Positions 1 to 10,136 of a stretch of 64,000 bases of DNA are shown piece after piece. Origin of the DNA: JAUVKT01 sp942491535 (GTDB lineage: Bacteria > Bacteroidota > Bacteroidia > Bacteroidales > VadinHA17); contig CALOBV010000007.1 of NCBI GenBank assembly GCA_942491535.1, positions 310,001 to 374,000 on the forward strand. Reading direction: 5' to 3'. The position numbers and the translations under genes are program-made. Within the stretch, counting starts at the first letter, position 1; each line of letters begins with the position of its first letter. Under the pieces are notes generated by a model that ran no database searches, was not told where the DNA came from, and was given only the letters and a program-made list of their open reading frames with translations.

Positions 1-170
1 CTACAGCTTCTACAGCTTCTACAGCCTCTACAGCCTCTACAGCCTCTACAGCCTTTTCAGCCTTCTACAGCCTTCTTTTCAGCCTTCTTCTCAGCCTTAG
101 CTTCTACAGTTTCTTCGGTTTTCTTCTCAACCTTCTCTTCAGAGCTTGTTTTTTCAGTTTTTTGTGACAT
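1..170 (-). pseudogene. N-terminus of a Lys/Glu/Ala-rich low-complexity protein, frameshifted and cut by the window edge
   Basis: An ATG at 168-170 (minus strand) opens a highly charged peptide beginning MSQKTEKTSSEEKVEKK and continuing with Ala-Glu-Lys runs. In frame it meets TGA at 57-59. Removing one base near 60-63 restores an open frame of Ala-Val-Glu triplets that runs off the left edge, so a one-base insertion inside a 9-bp tandem repeat (GCTGTAGAG-like units, about 1-57) is the simplest reading. No signal peptide, membrane segment or recognisable domain is visible. Such Lys/Glu/Ala tails occur on ribosome- and nucleic-acid-associated proteins in Bacteroidota, but I do not recognise this protein. 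A TAnnTTTG element lies 62 bp upstream. Confidence 0.5.
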
Positions 171-571
171 GATTTTAATTAAATAAACTAGTAATTAATA
201 AGTTAGACATTATATTGCTAAAAATTGACTGCAAAAATACTGAAATAATATTTATTCACATAATATTTAGGTAAATAGTTAATGAAAACGGGTGAGCCAC
301 TTATTGATCAAACAATACTGATTCTCAGCGATCTGTCCTTAAATCTACACAGTAGTATTTTAAGCTAAAAAAAGATAGTTACATTTACAGTTTCATCATT
401 AAAAAAATATTTATCTTAAGCGTCAGATTAATAATACAGGTCTAAGATGAAATATTGAATTTTGGCATATATTCATTTTAGCTGGTAATCAGAGCGACCG
501 GGCTTACAGTTATATATCCAGCATAAATTGAAGTGAAATTGTCATAATAATTAGAACAGAATATAAACATT
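171..571. other. Divergent intergenic region
   Basis: This 401-bp AT-rich gap separates the minus-strand Lys/Glu-rich gene from rmlA and must hold both promoters. Apart from the -7 element at 232-239 I see no credible open frame, hairpin or repeat. No well-spaced TTG/TAnnTTTG pair is evident for rmlA. Confidence 0.6.
232..239 (-). promoter_or_regulatory. Bacteroidota -7 element (TATTTTTG) for the leftmost gene
   Basis: TATTTTTG on the minus strand fits the Bacteroidota housekeeping -7 consensus TAnnTTTG and lies about 60 bp upstream of the ATG at 170. A clear -33 TTTG is not present at 19-21 bp, so the call is tentative. Confidence 0.4.
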
Positions 572-1474
572 ATGAAAGGTATTATTCTCGCCGGAGGCTC
601 CGGCTCAAGATTACATCCTGTAACAAAAGCGATCTCTAAACAGATTCTTCCGGTATATGATAAACCGATGATCTATTATCCGCTCTCAGTACTTATGCTG
701 GCAGGAATAAAAGATATTCTTATAATTTCTACGCCCAGAGACATAGGTGTGTTCGAAGATCTCCTTGAAGACGGCAAGGACCTTGGACTGAGTTTTACTT
801 ATGCTATTCAGTCAGAGCCGGAAGGACTTGCACAGGCATTTATTATTGGTGAAGAATTTATTGGCAACGATTCAGTATGTATGATATTGGGCGACAATAT
901 CTTCTACGGTCACGGACTGGGAGATATTCTTCTCAAAACATCTGAGCTTAAAGAAGGTGCATGCGTATTTGGCTATTACGTTACTGATCCGGAAAGATAT
1001 GGGGTTGTCGAATTTAACTCCGATCGGAAAGCAATAAGTATAGAGGAAAAACCCATTTCACCTAAATCCAACTATGCGGTTACTGGTCTCTATTTCTATG
1101 GCAACGATGTAGTAAAAAAAGCTAAATCCCTTAAACCCTCAGCTAGAGGGGAACTGGAAATTACTGACCTTAACAAGCTTTACCTTGGTGAAGGAAGGCT
1201 GGAAGTAAAACTTCTTGGAAGAGGAATGGCATGGCTTGATACAGGAACTCACGATAGTTTATTACAGGCTTCTAATTTTATTGCAACCCTTGAACAGAGA
1301 CAGGGACTGAAAGCATCATGTATTGAGGAAATAGCATATATACGTGGATTTATTGATCATAAACAGTTGGTAAAACTCGCAAAAGCTTACGGTAAAAGTC
1401 AATATGGAGCATACCTGAAAAAACTGGCCGACGAAGAGATAAGAATTATTGCAGAGAGAGGAAATAGAATTTGA
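572..1474 (+). CDS. rmlA: Glucose-1-phosphate thymidylyltransferase (RmlA)
   Basis: Cytoplasmic nucleotidyltransferase joining dTTP and glucose-1-phosphate to give dTDP-glucose, the first step of dTDP-L-rhamnose synthesis. The 300-residue length is typical of the short RmlA class. The N-terminus carries the nucleotide-binding signature (AGGSGSRLHP, residues about 7-16) followed by the sugar-phosphate lysine segment (KQILPVYDKPMIYYPL). LGDNIFYG (about 107-114) and the EKP motif (about 158-160) are further family hallmarks. It is the first gene of a tight plus-strand operon: rmlC starts 4 bp after the stop and rmlD follows. ATG start, immediately followed by the conserved KGIILAGG strand. Confidence 0.97.
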   Translation: MKGIILAGGSGSRLHPVTKAISKQILPVYDKPMIYYPLSVLMLAGIKDILIISTPRDIGVFEDLLEDGKDLGLSFTYAIQSEPEGLAQAFIIGEEFIGNDSVCMILGDNIFYGHGLGDILLKTSELKEGACVFGYYVTDPERYGVVEFNSDRKAISIEEKPISPKSNYAVTGLYFYGNDVVKKAKSLKPSARGELEITDLNKLYLGEGRLEVKLLGRGMAWLDTGTHDSLLQASNFIATLEQRQGLKASCIEEIAYIRGFIDHKQLVKLAKAYGKSQYGAYLKKLADEEIRIIAERGNRI

Positions 1475-1477
1475 AGA

Positions 1478-2026
1478 ATGAAACTTTTAACTACGGATTT
1501 TAAAGGACTTGTATTGATTGAACCTGATCTTTTCGAAGATCAGAGAGGGTATTTTTTTGAAAGTTATAACGAGAAGAAATTTACAGATCTGGGAATTAAT
1601 TTTAAACCGGTTCAGGATAATGAATCATCCTCAACAAGAAATGTGATACGTGGCTTGCATTACCAGATAGAACCAATGGCACAGGCTAAACTTATAAGAG
1701 TAATTAAAGGTAAAATCCTTGATATAGCTGTTGACCTGAGACAGGACTCGGATACCTTTGGAAAATGGTTTGGAACAGAACTTGATTCTTCAGGTAAATT
1801 GCAGCTTTTCATCCCCAGGGGCTTTGCTCACGGATTCTCTGTCCTGAGCGATACTGCAATCATCCTTTACAAATGTGATAATTTTTACAGTCCTGAGCAT
1901 GAGAGAAGTATTATTTATAATGACCCTCGTTTAAATATAGATTGGAAAATAATAAAGAAATTAGAAATTGTAAGTGAAAAAGACAGGAAGAGTCCTGACT
2001 TTTCAGATGCAGAAATGAATTTTTAA
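1478..2026 (+). CDS. rmlC: dTDP-4-dehydrorhamnose 3,5-epimerase (RmlC)
   Basis: Cupin-fold epimerase converting dTDP-4-keto-6-deoxyglucose to dTDP-4-keto-rhamnose. The 182 residues are the full family length. The catalytic-His segment RGLHYQ (His about 61) and the RGYFFESYN strand (about 23-31) are clear, as is the later IPRGFAHGFSVLSD stretch. The gene lies 3 bp after the rmlA stop and 5 bp before rmlD, so the three are almost certainly co-transcribed. The C-terminal tail is Lys/Glu rich and slightly variable, as is normal. No anomalies seen. Confidence 0.97.
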   Translation: MKLLTTDFKGLVLIEPDLFEDQRGYFFESYNEKKFTDLGINFKPVQDNESSSTRNVIRGLHYQIEPMAQAKLIRVIKGKILDIAVDLRQDSDTFGKWFGTELDSSGKLQLFIPRGFAHGFSVLSDTAIILYKCDNFYSPEHERSIIYNDPRLNIDWKIIKKLEIVSEKDRKSPDFSDAEMNF

Positions 2027-2031
2027 AAATA

Positions 2032-2901
2032 ATGAAAGCGAAAGTTTTAGTAACAGGATCAAAGGGCCAGCTCGGATCAGAGATAAAAAAGGCAGCAGTC
2101 GGTATTGACAGTCTTGATTTTCTGTTTTCAGATATTGAGGAACTTGACATAAGAGATACTGAAGCTGTAAAATCTTATATCAATTTAAACCGTCCATTAT
2201 ATTTAATTAACTGTGCCGGCTATACATCTGTTGATAAGGCTGAAGATGAACCTGAAACAGCAATGATGATTAATGCCACATCGGTAAAAAACATTACAGG
2301 GGCAATTGAAGGAACTGACTGCAAGCTATTGCATATTTCGACTGATTACGTCCTGGGTGGACTGGGTCATCGACCCATGAATGAAGAAGAAACCCCACAC
2401 CCGGTATCGGTGTACAGCAAGTCAAAATATCATGGCGAACTGAACGCACTTAGTTATCCTAATTCAATGGTAATAAGAACTTCCTGGTTATACTCATCGT
2501 TTGGTAAAAACTTTGTCAAAACAATAATCAGGCTGGCAGAAGAGAGAGAAGAATTGAATGTTGTAGACGACCAGGAAGGTTCTCCGACATATGCAGGTGA
2601 TCTTGCAGAAGCCATACTTACTATAATTGATAAGATTGAAAATGGCTCAGCTGACTTTATCCCGGGTATTTATCACTACTCAAACGAAGGATCGTGTTCG
2701 TGGTACAGGTTTGCCAAAGCAATAAAAAAAGAGAAACAACTTGATGTTAAAATTAACCCTATTTCAACAGAAGAGTTTCATACAAAAGCCTATCGCCCGG
2801 CCTATTCAGTATTGAGAAAGGAAAAAATTAAAAAAATATACGGCTTAGAAATTCCTAAATGGAAAAAAAGCCTGAAAAAGTGTTTAAAATTGATTGATTA
2901 A
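2032..2901 (+). CDS. rmlD: dTDP-4-dehydrorhamnose reductase (RmlD)
   Basis: Short-chain dehydrogenase/reductase that makes dTDP-L-rhamnose with NAD(P)H, the last step of the pathway. The dinucleotide-binding motif VTGSKGQLGSEI is at residues about 7-18, and the catalytic YxxxK is Tyr128/Lys132 in VYSKSKYHGE. STDYVLGG is a further family marker. Length (289 aa) is normal. With rmlA and rmlC this covers three of the four rhamnose enzymes; the 4,6-dehydratase rmlB is not in the window. The stop codon is separated by one base from the ATG of the downstream mutase. Confidence 0.96.
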   Translation: MKAKVLVTGSKGQLGSEIKKAAVGIDSLDFLFSDIEELDIRDTEAVKSYINLNRPLYLINCAGYTSVDKAEDEPETAMMINATSVKNITGAIEGTDCKLLHISTDYVLGGLGHRPMNEEETPHPVSVYSKSKYHGELNALSYPNSMVIRTSWLYSSFGKNFVKTIIRLAEEREELNVVDDQEGSPTYAGDLAEAILTIIDKIENGSADFIPGIYHYSNEGSCSWYRFAKAIKKEKQLDVKINPISTEEFHTKAYRPAYSVLRKEKIKKIYGLEIPKWKKSLKKCLKLID

Positions 2902-2902
2902 G

Positions 2903-4644
2903 ATGAGCGAAATTAAAATTGAAGAAATCAGGAAAAGAGCTGAAAACTGGCTAACTGGTGATTTTGATATTGAGACCAGAAAAGAAGTACAGGGAATACT
3001 TGACGGAGACGAAAAAGTACTTATTGAATCATTTTATAAAGATCTTGAATTCGGAACCGGCGGACTGCGGGGAATAATGGGTGCGGGAACAAACCGAATG
3101 AACAGGTATACTCTTGGCCTGGCCACCCAGGGACTGGCCAACTATATCCTGAAGAATTTTCCAAACCAGGAAAACAGTGTTGCTATCGGACACGACTGCC
3201 GTAATAACAGCAGGAAATTTGCAGAAATAACTGCAGAAATATTTTCTGCCAATGGGATCTATGTTTACCTCTTTGATGATCTCAGACCAACACCAGAACT
3301 GTCTTATGTTATTCGTGATCTGGGCTGCAAGAGCGGTGTTATTATAACAGCTTCACACAATCCCCCGGAATACAACGGGTATAAAGCATACTGGGATGAT
3401 GGAGGACAGGTAACAGCTCCTCACGACAAAAATATTATTGATGAAGTAAGGTCTCTGAAGATTGCTGATATAAAATTTAATCCGAATAAAAAACTTATCG
3501 AAATTCTCGAAAGATCAATGGATGAAAGGTTTATAGAAGCAGGAACACAATATTCGCTTAACCCTGATATTATTAAGAAATACGCTGATATTCCCATAGT
3601 ATATACACCAATACACGGAACAGGTGTATACCATGTACCCTGCTCACTCAGGGCATTCGGATTCAAAAATGTTATAAATGTTCCTGAACAGGATGTAATA
3701 GACGGTAACTTCCCAACCGTTGTATCTCCCAACCCCGAAGAACCTGCAGCTTTTGAGATGGCTATTGCCAGGGCAAAGGAAACAAACGCAGACCTGGTAA
3801 TGGCTACTGATCCTGATGCTGACAGGATTGGTGCCGCGGTAAAAGACCTTAACGGCGAATATCTGCTTCTGAATGGAAACCAGACAGGCGTTCTTCTAAC
3901 ATGGTATATTATTACGCAGCTAAAAGAAAAAGGTCTCCTGAAAGACAGCTATTATATAATAAAGACAATTGTTACATCGCAGCTCTTCGACGATATTGCG
4001 GAAAAAAATAATGTAAAGTGTTATAACGTTCTTACAGGATTTAAATACTTTGCCAGCCTGATGAAGGAACTTGAAAAGGAAGGATTGAAATATATTGGTG
4101 GCGGAGAGGAAAGTTTCGGTTACCTTCCCGGTGATTATGTAAGGGATAAGGACGGGGTTGTGTCTTGCTCAATGATGGCCGAGGTATGTGCATACGCCAG
4201 GTCTCTTGGCAAAACACCTTACCAGCTACTAATCGACATATACCACGAATATGGTCTTTATAAGGAAAGGCTGAAATACATTGTCAGAAAAGGCGTTGAT
4301 GGTGCTGCCGAGATTGAAAACCTGATGAAAGGTTACAGGGAGAACCCTCCGGCCGAGATAAACGGATCAAGAGTTATAAGGATAAATGATTACCTGTCCA
4401 GGATCTAAAGGGAAAGGACTTAATAACCGGCGCTGAAAATGACCTGGAGCTTGAGAAATCAAACGTACTCCAGTTTTTCCTTGAAGATGGTTCAAGATTT
4501 CTGTTCGACCCTCAGGTACAGAGCCTAAGATAAAATATTATTTCAGTGTAAAACTGAGCTTGGATCTGCTCAGAATTCCCTTCAAAGAATGCAGAACTTG
4601 AAAGCAGAATTGATGCTATAATTAAGGATATGGAACTGGATTGA
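2903..4644 (+). pseudogene. Phospho-sugar mutase (phosphoglucomutase/phosphomannomutase), 3' end frameshifted
   Basis: Alpha-D-phosphohexomutase interconverting hexose-6-P and hexose-1-P; here it would feed glucose-1-P to RmlA. The phosphoserine loop TASHNPPEYNGYK (Ser about 151), the metal loop DPDADRIG and the sugar-specificity loop GGEESFGYL are intact. The reading frame closes at 4408, about 75 residues early. Beyond it the missing C-terminal domain is plainly readable when single bases are restored near 4400, 4500 (T run), 4551 (A run) and 4572. These give the phosphate-binding RPSGTEPK motif and a natural stop at 4642-4644. All four are one-base losses, mostly in homopolymers, so consensus error is likelier than true decay. 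Start: ATG 2903; an upstream in-frame TTG at 2894 would overlap rmlD and looks unused. Confidence 0.88.
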
Positions 4645-4764
4645 AAGAGATTGTTGATTTGTTATTTTGTTGAGTGTTAAATCACCTTATAAACCTTATC
4701 AACTTTATCAACCTATTGATTTATTGAGCCGCTAAGTTGTCTCAGGATAGGGTGATAGAGAAAT

Positions 4765-5181
4765 TTACTCCCCAATTATCTTTACAAGCACCCTCTTTCT
4801 TCTCTTGCCATCAAATTCGCCATAGAATATTTGCTCCCAGGGTCCGAAATCCAGTCGGCCCTCGGTAACAGCAACTACAACCTCCCTGCCCATAACAGTT
4901 CTTTTAAGGTGGGCATCGGCATTATCCTCGAATCCGTTATGTTTATACTGAGAATATGGCTTTTCAGGAGCAAGTTTTTCAAGCCACACCTCATAATCAT
5001 GATGAAGGCCGCTTTCGTCATCATTAATAAAAACACTACTTGTAATATGCATTGCATTTACAAGTATCAAACCTTCCTGAATTCCACTTTCAACAAGACA
5101 ACTATTAACCTCAGGAGTTATATTTATTAACTGTCGCCTGCTCTGTGTGTCAAACCACAATTCTTTCTTGTATGATTTCAT
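4765..5181 (-). CDS. yjbQ: YjbQ family protein (UPF0047), secondary thiamine-phosphate synthase-like
   Basis: Small single-domain protein of the YjbQ/UPF0047 family; members form compact trimers, and some are credited with a side activity in thiamine-phosphate synthesis. Visible hallmarks are the VNAMHITSSVFINDDE segment (about 41-56), the HHDYEVWLEKLAPE segment (about 60-73), DNADAHLKR with its conserved His (about 86-94), and the C-terminal GPWEQIFYGEFDGKRRKRV. The 138-residue length is normal and the frame is intact despite the damaged genes around it. It is transcribed on its own, convergent with the mutase operon. The physiological role of the family is not settled. Confidence 0.93.
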   Translation of the reverse strand: MKSYKKELWFDTQSRRQLINITPEVNSCLVESGIQEGLILVNAMHITSSVFINDDESGLHHDYEVWLEKLAPEKPYSQYKHNGFEDNADAHLKRTVMGREVVVAVTEGRLDFGPWEQIFYGEFDGKRRKRVLVKIIGE

Positions 5182-5235
5182 ATTTATTCCAATAAAAAAC
5201 TATAAATATATTTATTTTTTAATCCTTGATACATC

Positions 5236-7659
5236 TTAGAGTACATGCCTGGCTTTACCTGCCATATATGTACTTACCCCGGTGTATATATTAAGTGCTC
5301 CTGCTGTTGTGTTACTATTCTGAGTACTGCCGAAATAATTACCTACCCATCCACGATTTAAAAGGGAACCATCCAAGGCATATAAGCTACCAGCAGGATG
5401 CAATACCAGGACCGAAGCATATGTATCATCACGATTGCTCCATCCAAGGCCTGAGTCTACATTATACCATTCAGTGCCGGTCGGAATTCTCCAGCCTGAT
5501 CCCAGAAGAATTGTACAGGGATCATTTGCCGCAATCCAATTGCTATTTTCATCTATTGATGTAATCCATGTTATCGCAGGGTAATATGCAGCACCATTAT
5601 GCCTGAACCCTTGCTTTCTGTTAAACTGCCAGTACCAGCCGGCAGCTGCTTCGGTATCGTCTGTTGACGAAGTTGCCTGGTTACTTGCACCAAGATTTTT
5701 TGTAATCCAACACTTATCTTCTCCAGATATATTCGATTCAATCACGTCGTAAGTCAATGTCTTGCTGGCAGGGGAGACATCACCGTAGATGTGAGTAACA
5801 CTCAATGATGACGGGCAGAGTTCTGTCTTAAAAGTTCTGTCATCTCCATAGCTTGTTCCTCCTGAGCTCACAGCTCTTATCCTGTAATGATATACTGTGC
5901 CTGGAGTGAGATTACTCAGCTGTGCGCTTACACTTGTATTTGAAGTACCTGATACAGGGTTGGGAGTTGCCTGGATTGTTGAGCCATAAGAAGAGCTAAG
6001 TCCATATTCGAAAGTAACAGTGGTCGAAAGACCTACCGCATTTACTGTGGCATTCAATGTAGCAGTTTCAATCACGACAGAAGTTGCTGAGCCAGTTATT
6101 GCAGAAGGCACCTGGCTGGTTGCAAAACTCATATCGTTACTATATGTTGTACCCCCTGAACTGACCGCTTTCACTCTGAAATGATAAGTCGTGCCGGGTG
6201 TAAGACCTGAGAGGCTACGATAACAGCAGTAGTACCTGTACCGGTAACTGTCCCGGGGGATGAGCTTTGCACAGAGCCATAGAGGGTTGTTGCTCCATAC
6301 TAAATGTAACACGTACTGTTACCAAAGGCATTAACTGATCCATTTAAATAGCTGTTGTATTGGTACTGCTGTTGCATAGTCGCAACAGCAGATGGTGGTG
6401 CATCGCTTGGTTGTAAAATCCACTCATTGCCATATTGTACCAGCACTATTTGTGCATAGGCCCTTACATAATAAGTTACACCTGCTGCAAGTCCGCTAAC
6501 ACTGCTTTTAAAAGCTCCGGTACCGGTACCATCATTAGTTTTATCGTTATCGGTTGTGGATAGGAGCTGTATTCCAGCAGACTCCACGGGCTGTAATATC
6601 TGCCCACCGTCCGAGGTGATGTTTCCTCCACTCTTTGCTGAAGTGCTTGTTATTGTATTAATATCGAGGGTTGTTAACTCAGCCAGTACAGCACCGTAGT
6701 AAAGTCAGATTCATTACCATAAGATGTACCTACACTGCTTGTGGCATAGGCACGCACATAATAGGTATTGCCCGGGGAAAGACCAGTCAGAGAACTGGTA
6801 AATGTCCCCAAACCGGATCCATCACTTGTTGTATTGTTGGATATAGTAGGATTTGGACTAATGCTCCAGCAGACACCCCTGGCTATAACAGATTCCGATC
6901 CTTCATTAGTTACCTCACCTCCGCAGCTTGCTGAATTTGTGGTAACCGAAGTAATACCTGCTGTCGTTACAGTTGGTGGAACAGGTGAATCAGAATCTGA
7001 TGTAAAGCTTAGTTCATTTCCATAAGCTGTCCCCCCGTCATTAGAAGCATAAGCCCTTACAAAATATGTCGTTCCTGATGACAAACCTGAGATGTTGCTT
7101 GTAAACCCACCTGTACCAGTCCCATTACTTGTTTTGTCTCCCCCTATAGTAGGTCCAGTTGCGGTACTCCAACAAACTCCCCGTTCAGTTACCGGGGTTC
7201 CTCCCTGGCTTGTAATATTACCTCCTGAAACAGCTGCTGTCTTTGTAATACCAGTTACTTCAGCTGTTGAAAGCTGAGGCAAGTTAGCTGAGGCAGTGCT
7301 AAAATTAATCTCGCTACCGTAAACTGTTTCCCCTCCCCTGCTGCAGTATGCTTTTATAAATATGTTGATCCGGATTGTAAGCCGCTTAGCTCACTTGTAA
7401 AACCTCCGGTTCCGGGTGGTATTCCCAGGGTGGTTTTTGTGTCATCGGTTGTGGTATTAGGAGTTGTCGACCAGCAATGTCCATGCTGCGATACTCCTTC
7501 TCCCAGGTCAAGTATATCACCTGATGCATAGGCAGATGTAGTCAGGATATTAGTTACTGTGCCTGTCTGAACAAGCATCTGCCTCTCATCCTTTTTACAG
7601 CTTACCATGATCATTGTACTCACTATCAGCAATAAGGGGATTAAGCTCTTGGATTTCAT
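5236..7659 (-). pseudogene. Surface lipoprotein with repeated fibronectin-III-like domains and a C-terminal FISUMP-type domain, multiply frameshifted
   Basis: One minus-strand gene of about 800 codons broken into pieces in different frames. The N-terminus is a lipoprotein signal peptide with Cys in IVSTMIMVSCKKD. Then come repeats of about 90 residues carrying the pattern RGVCWS...GTGxFTS...GLxxGTTYYVRAYA...YGNExxFTT, typical of Bacteroidota FN3/BACON-like cell-surface repeats. The last segment (about 5236-5790) matches the 'major paralogous domain' (FISUMP) style: CWITKNLGA...AGWYWQFNR...GSGWRIPTGTEWYN...GSLY. Restoring single bases near 7355 (T run), 6692, 6606 and 6570, and more near 6300-6450, rejoins the frames. 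Probably exported and lipid-anchored. Whether it is decayed or mis-sequenced cannot be decided here. Confidence 0.8.
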
Positions 7660-7686
7660 GATATTATTTTTTGAGTAAGGTATACT

Positions 7687-9130
7687 TTATATATTGCCAT
7701 TCAGGAATATATTCAATTCATCAACCGTATCTGGTAAATATTCAATTGTTTTTGTTTCAGAATTTATCAGAACCATTACAGGGATACCCAGGATATAGTA
7801 ATCATTAACTACCTCACTTCTAATTCCCCTGGCGCCAGTATGTGTATCCAGTCCGGTATCCCACTGATCCTTGTTCCCATGCCTCTTTTCTGTTCCGTTT
7901 CATCAAGACTTATTGCCACTATATCAAGCTCTCTATTTACAACCCTCTGCTGTACAATTTTCCAGACTGGCAACAATTTTCTTTGCAGTGAATGCAGTCA
8001 GCCGACCAGAAAACAAGAAGTATTACTTATCATTTCCTGTAATTGTAAAGATTGAAAAGACTGTTATCAGATGTCTTCATTTTTTATTGGGAGCTAAAGC
8101 TCCAGGGACGAGGGTCCTGATTCCCGAAATTCTCAATTTTATTGCTTCCTTCTTAGTAGCAAGGCAGGCTGGATCATTTACGTAAGAATCAAGCATCGTA
8201 ATTCCCTCTTGAATATTAAAACTTTCAAATCCCTTAAAGAAATAATCCATCATCCATCCATAAACCAGTGGATCACCATTCTTTGAATTTTCAATTGCCG
8301 TTTTTCCGGCCAGGGTAAAGAGTGAATCTCGCATTACAACAGTGCTAGCTAATGTACCATAGAGGTTCACGTAATTGTCCATCCACTGTTTTAGTTTTGA
8401 GGTCTTTACAAGCATAGGGTCCTGAAGGTCCATTCCTTCAAAATAGTTCTCTCTTAAGCTCATATTTCGATCTTGCTCGCTTCCGCTCCACTTATTTCAG
8501 GGACATACTCAAATCCAAACAGCCTGCTCACAAATAATTTCCTGTTTCTCTTTGACTCTGTTGTTAGCCATTCATTATAATTATTCCTGCGCAATTCGTA
8601 TTCTTCGATACCTGATTTATAAAAATCTGACTCAGTATCATCATAGTTTAAAAGAAAATTCTGTAATACACCCAGGCTTGCTTTCCATTTATCATTTTCA
8701 TTCAAAAATTGGCTATATGCACTATTTTCCCTTTCCCGCTTTTGGAACCACGTGCTGTCCGGATTATTACTATATAAGGGATGAATCGTCAAATCCATAT
8801 CTTGATCGTTTAGTATTATAAGCTTCTTGAGGGATAAGGCTCGCTAGCCTCATCTCCTTTATAATCAAGCCTTAATACAAACTCCCCAGGCAGGATATTA
8901 TCACTGATCTGAAAACTAGCTGTTTCTCCATTCGCTATTCTGTCTACTACAAATACAGGTTTCAGAGCATCTTTACCTGTTAGTGGGAGCAGGCTTATTT
9001 TGCTATCATAAACACCCCTTATAGTAACTGAGACCGAAATTTTCTTCTGTGCGCAGGCAGACTCAGGAAATGATGAAAATATCAGAAAAATAAATATCGT
9101 AAAGAGATATTTCTCTGACCAAGCATTCAT
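7687..9130 (-). pseudogene. DUF4369/thioredoxin-like (TlpA-type) lipid- or periplasm-targeted redoxin, multiply frameshifted
   Basis: About 480 codons in several frames. The 5' part (9130-8816) has a signal peptide ending in SACAQKK, then a beta-rich segment like the N-terminal DUF4369 domain of Bacteroidota redoxins. The middle pieces (8798-8460 and 8463-8077) are helical and Asn/Lys/Asp rich. The 3' part, open only in short stretches, contains a thioredoxin active site: FWSADCIHCKE, with the CxxC codons at 7985-7996. It also contains IVAISLDE and a cis-proline region GIPVMVLINSET before a stop at 7687-7689. This layout is that of TlpA/ResA-like thiol-disulfide oxidoreductases. At least five frame changes are needed, again mostly one-base losses. 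Confidence 0.75.
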
Positions 9131-9246
9131 TCTTTGTGAGTCTCCATTTTATTATTCTTCTCAGCCTTACACCATGCGATTATGGGTGCAAGCCATCTTA
9201 ATTAATATTTGCAATTCCAAATAGTCTACCGGGTAAAATATATATA

Positions 9247-10125
9247 TCACTTTAAAATAAAAATAAAATCACCACCCTCATCACCCACTTCCTGTATCAC
9301 TCCGCGCTGAGGAACAACATTGCTGTTATTTATTACAGCGATCTCGAAACTATTAAATAACTGTCCGGAGGATAGGTATTTTTCGTCGTTCTCAATAAGT
9401 CTTTGAACGAGAAACCGCAGAAATGCACTCTTGTCAGGCACTTCAGTTAATGTTCCGCTTGTCATTGCCTTCCTGCTTGTTAATGCATATAATTTATTAA
9501 TTGCCAGATCTGCGTCATAAAAAGCACCCCGGGTTTTCAGGATAGAACCTGCAAAACAGGCATCACTTATTAAAAGGGTATGCTTGGATTTGATTTCCTT
9601 CAGATAATCTCGCAGGGTACTGTTTCTGAACCATGCAAGCTTACTGTTTATATTTGCATCGGATGGAAGCCAGAATCCTATTTCTGCCTCCGGATCCCAG
9701 ACACCATGCCCGGCATAAAAGATTAGAAAATTATCCTCAGGACGAACAAGCTTTGCATAGTAATCCAGGGCCTCTACAATCTGTGCCATGCTTGCATTTC
9801 TGAGGAGTCTGACATCTTCGGAATTAAATGAATATTTACTGGTTATTGTATTGTAAAATAGTTCAGCATCCCTGATTGGCTTATCCAGCTCATTTATTAA
9901 AGGATCAGAGTATTCATTTATCCCTATGATCAGGGCATAATACTTGCCTATTGTTTCGGGTAACATACCGAAGCCGGGTCGAGAATTATTATTCTCGCTG
10001 ACATTCATATTTATCTTAGGTTTATTATCTATATAAACCCTCTTTTTACCACTACTGACTATCTGTGAAGATAAATCTGCAGTTTGAAATACTAAGATGG
10101 TAAGTACTAATAAACAGGCTTTCAT
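9247..10125 (-). CDS. Caspase-like (metacaspase, peptidase C14) family protein
   Basis: A 292-residue predicted secreted protein with a caspase fold. A signal peptide is present (MKACLLVLTILVFQTADLSS). The first core strand is KYYALIIGINEYSD (about 61-74). The catalytic dyad is visible: His140 in FYAGHG and Cys190 in ISDACFAGS. Family members cleave after basic or acidic residues; the substrate here is unknown. There are no extra domains, so it is close to a minimal caspase domain. It lies 11 bp downstream of the DUF5683-like gene, suggesting one minus-strand transcript with it. It is the only intact gene in an otherwise frameshifted stretch, which argues that it is expressed and maintained. 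Confidence 0.93.
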   Translation of the reverse strand: MKACLLVLTILVFQTADLSSQIVSSGKKRVYIDNKPKINMNVSENNNSRPGFGMLPETIGKYYALIIGINEYSDPLINELDKPIRDAELFYNTITSKYSFNSEDVRLLRNASMAQIVEALDYYAKLVRPEDNFLIFYAGHGVWDPEAEIGFWLPSDANINSKLAWFRNSTLRDYLKEIKSKHTLLISDACFAGSILKTRGAFYDADLAINKLYALTSRKAMTSGTLTEVPDKSAFLRFLVQRLIENDEKYLSSGQLFNSFEIAVINNSNVVPQRGVIQEVGDEGGDFIFILK

Positions 10126-10136
10126 AAATATTTATA

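Noticed and set aside
2894..2902. TTG start for the phosphomutase, overlapping rmlD
   Set aside because: The ATG at 2903 gives the conserved start and one-base spacing after the rmlD stop; the TTG adds only three residues inside rmlD.
7840..8185. Plus-strand open frames across 7.8-8.2 kb
   Set aside because: They are antisense shadows of the frameshifted redoxin gene; the minus strand shows the CxxC motif and cis-proline region.
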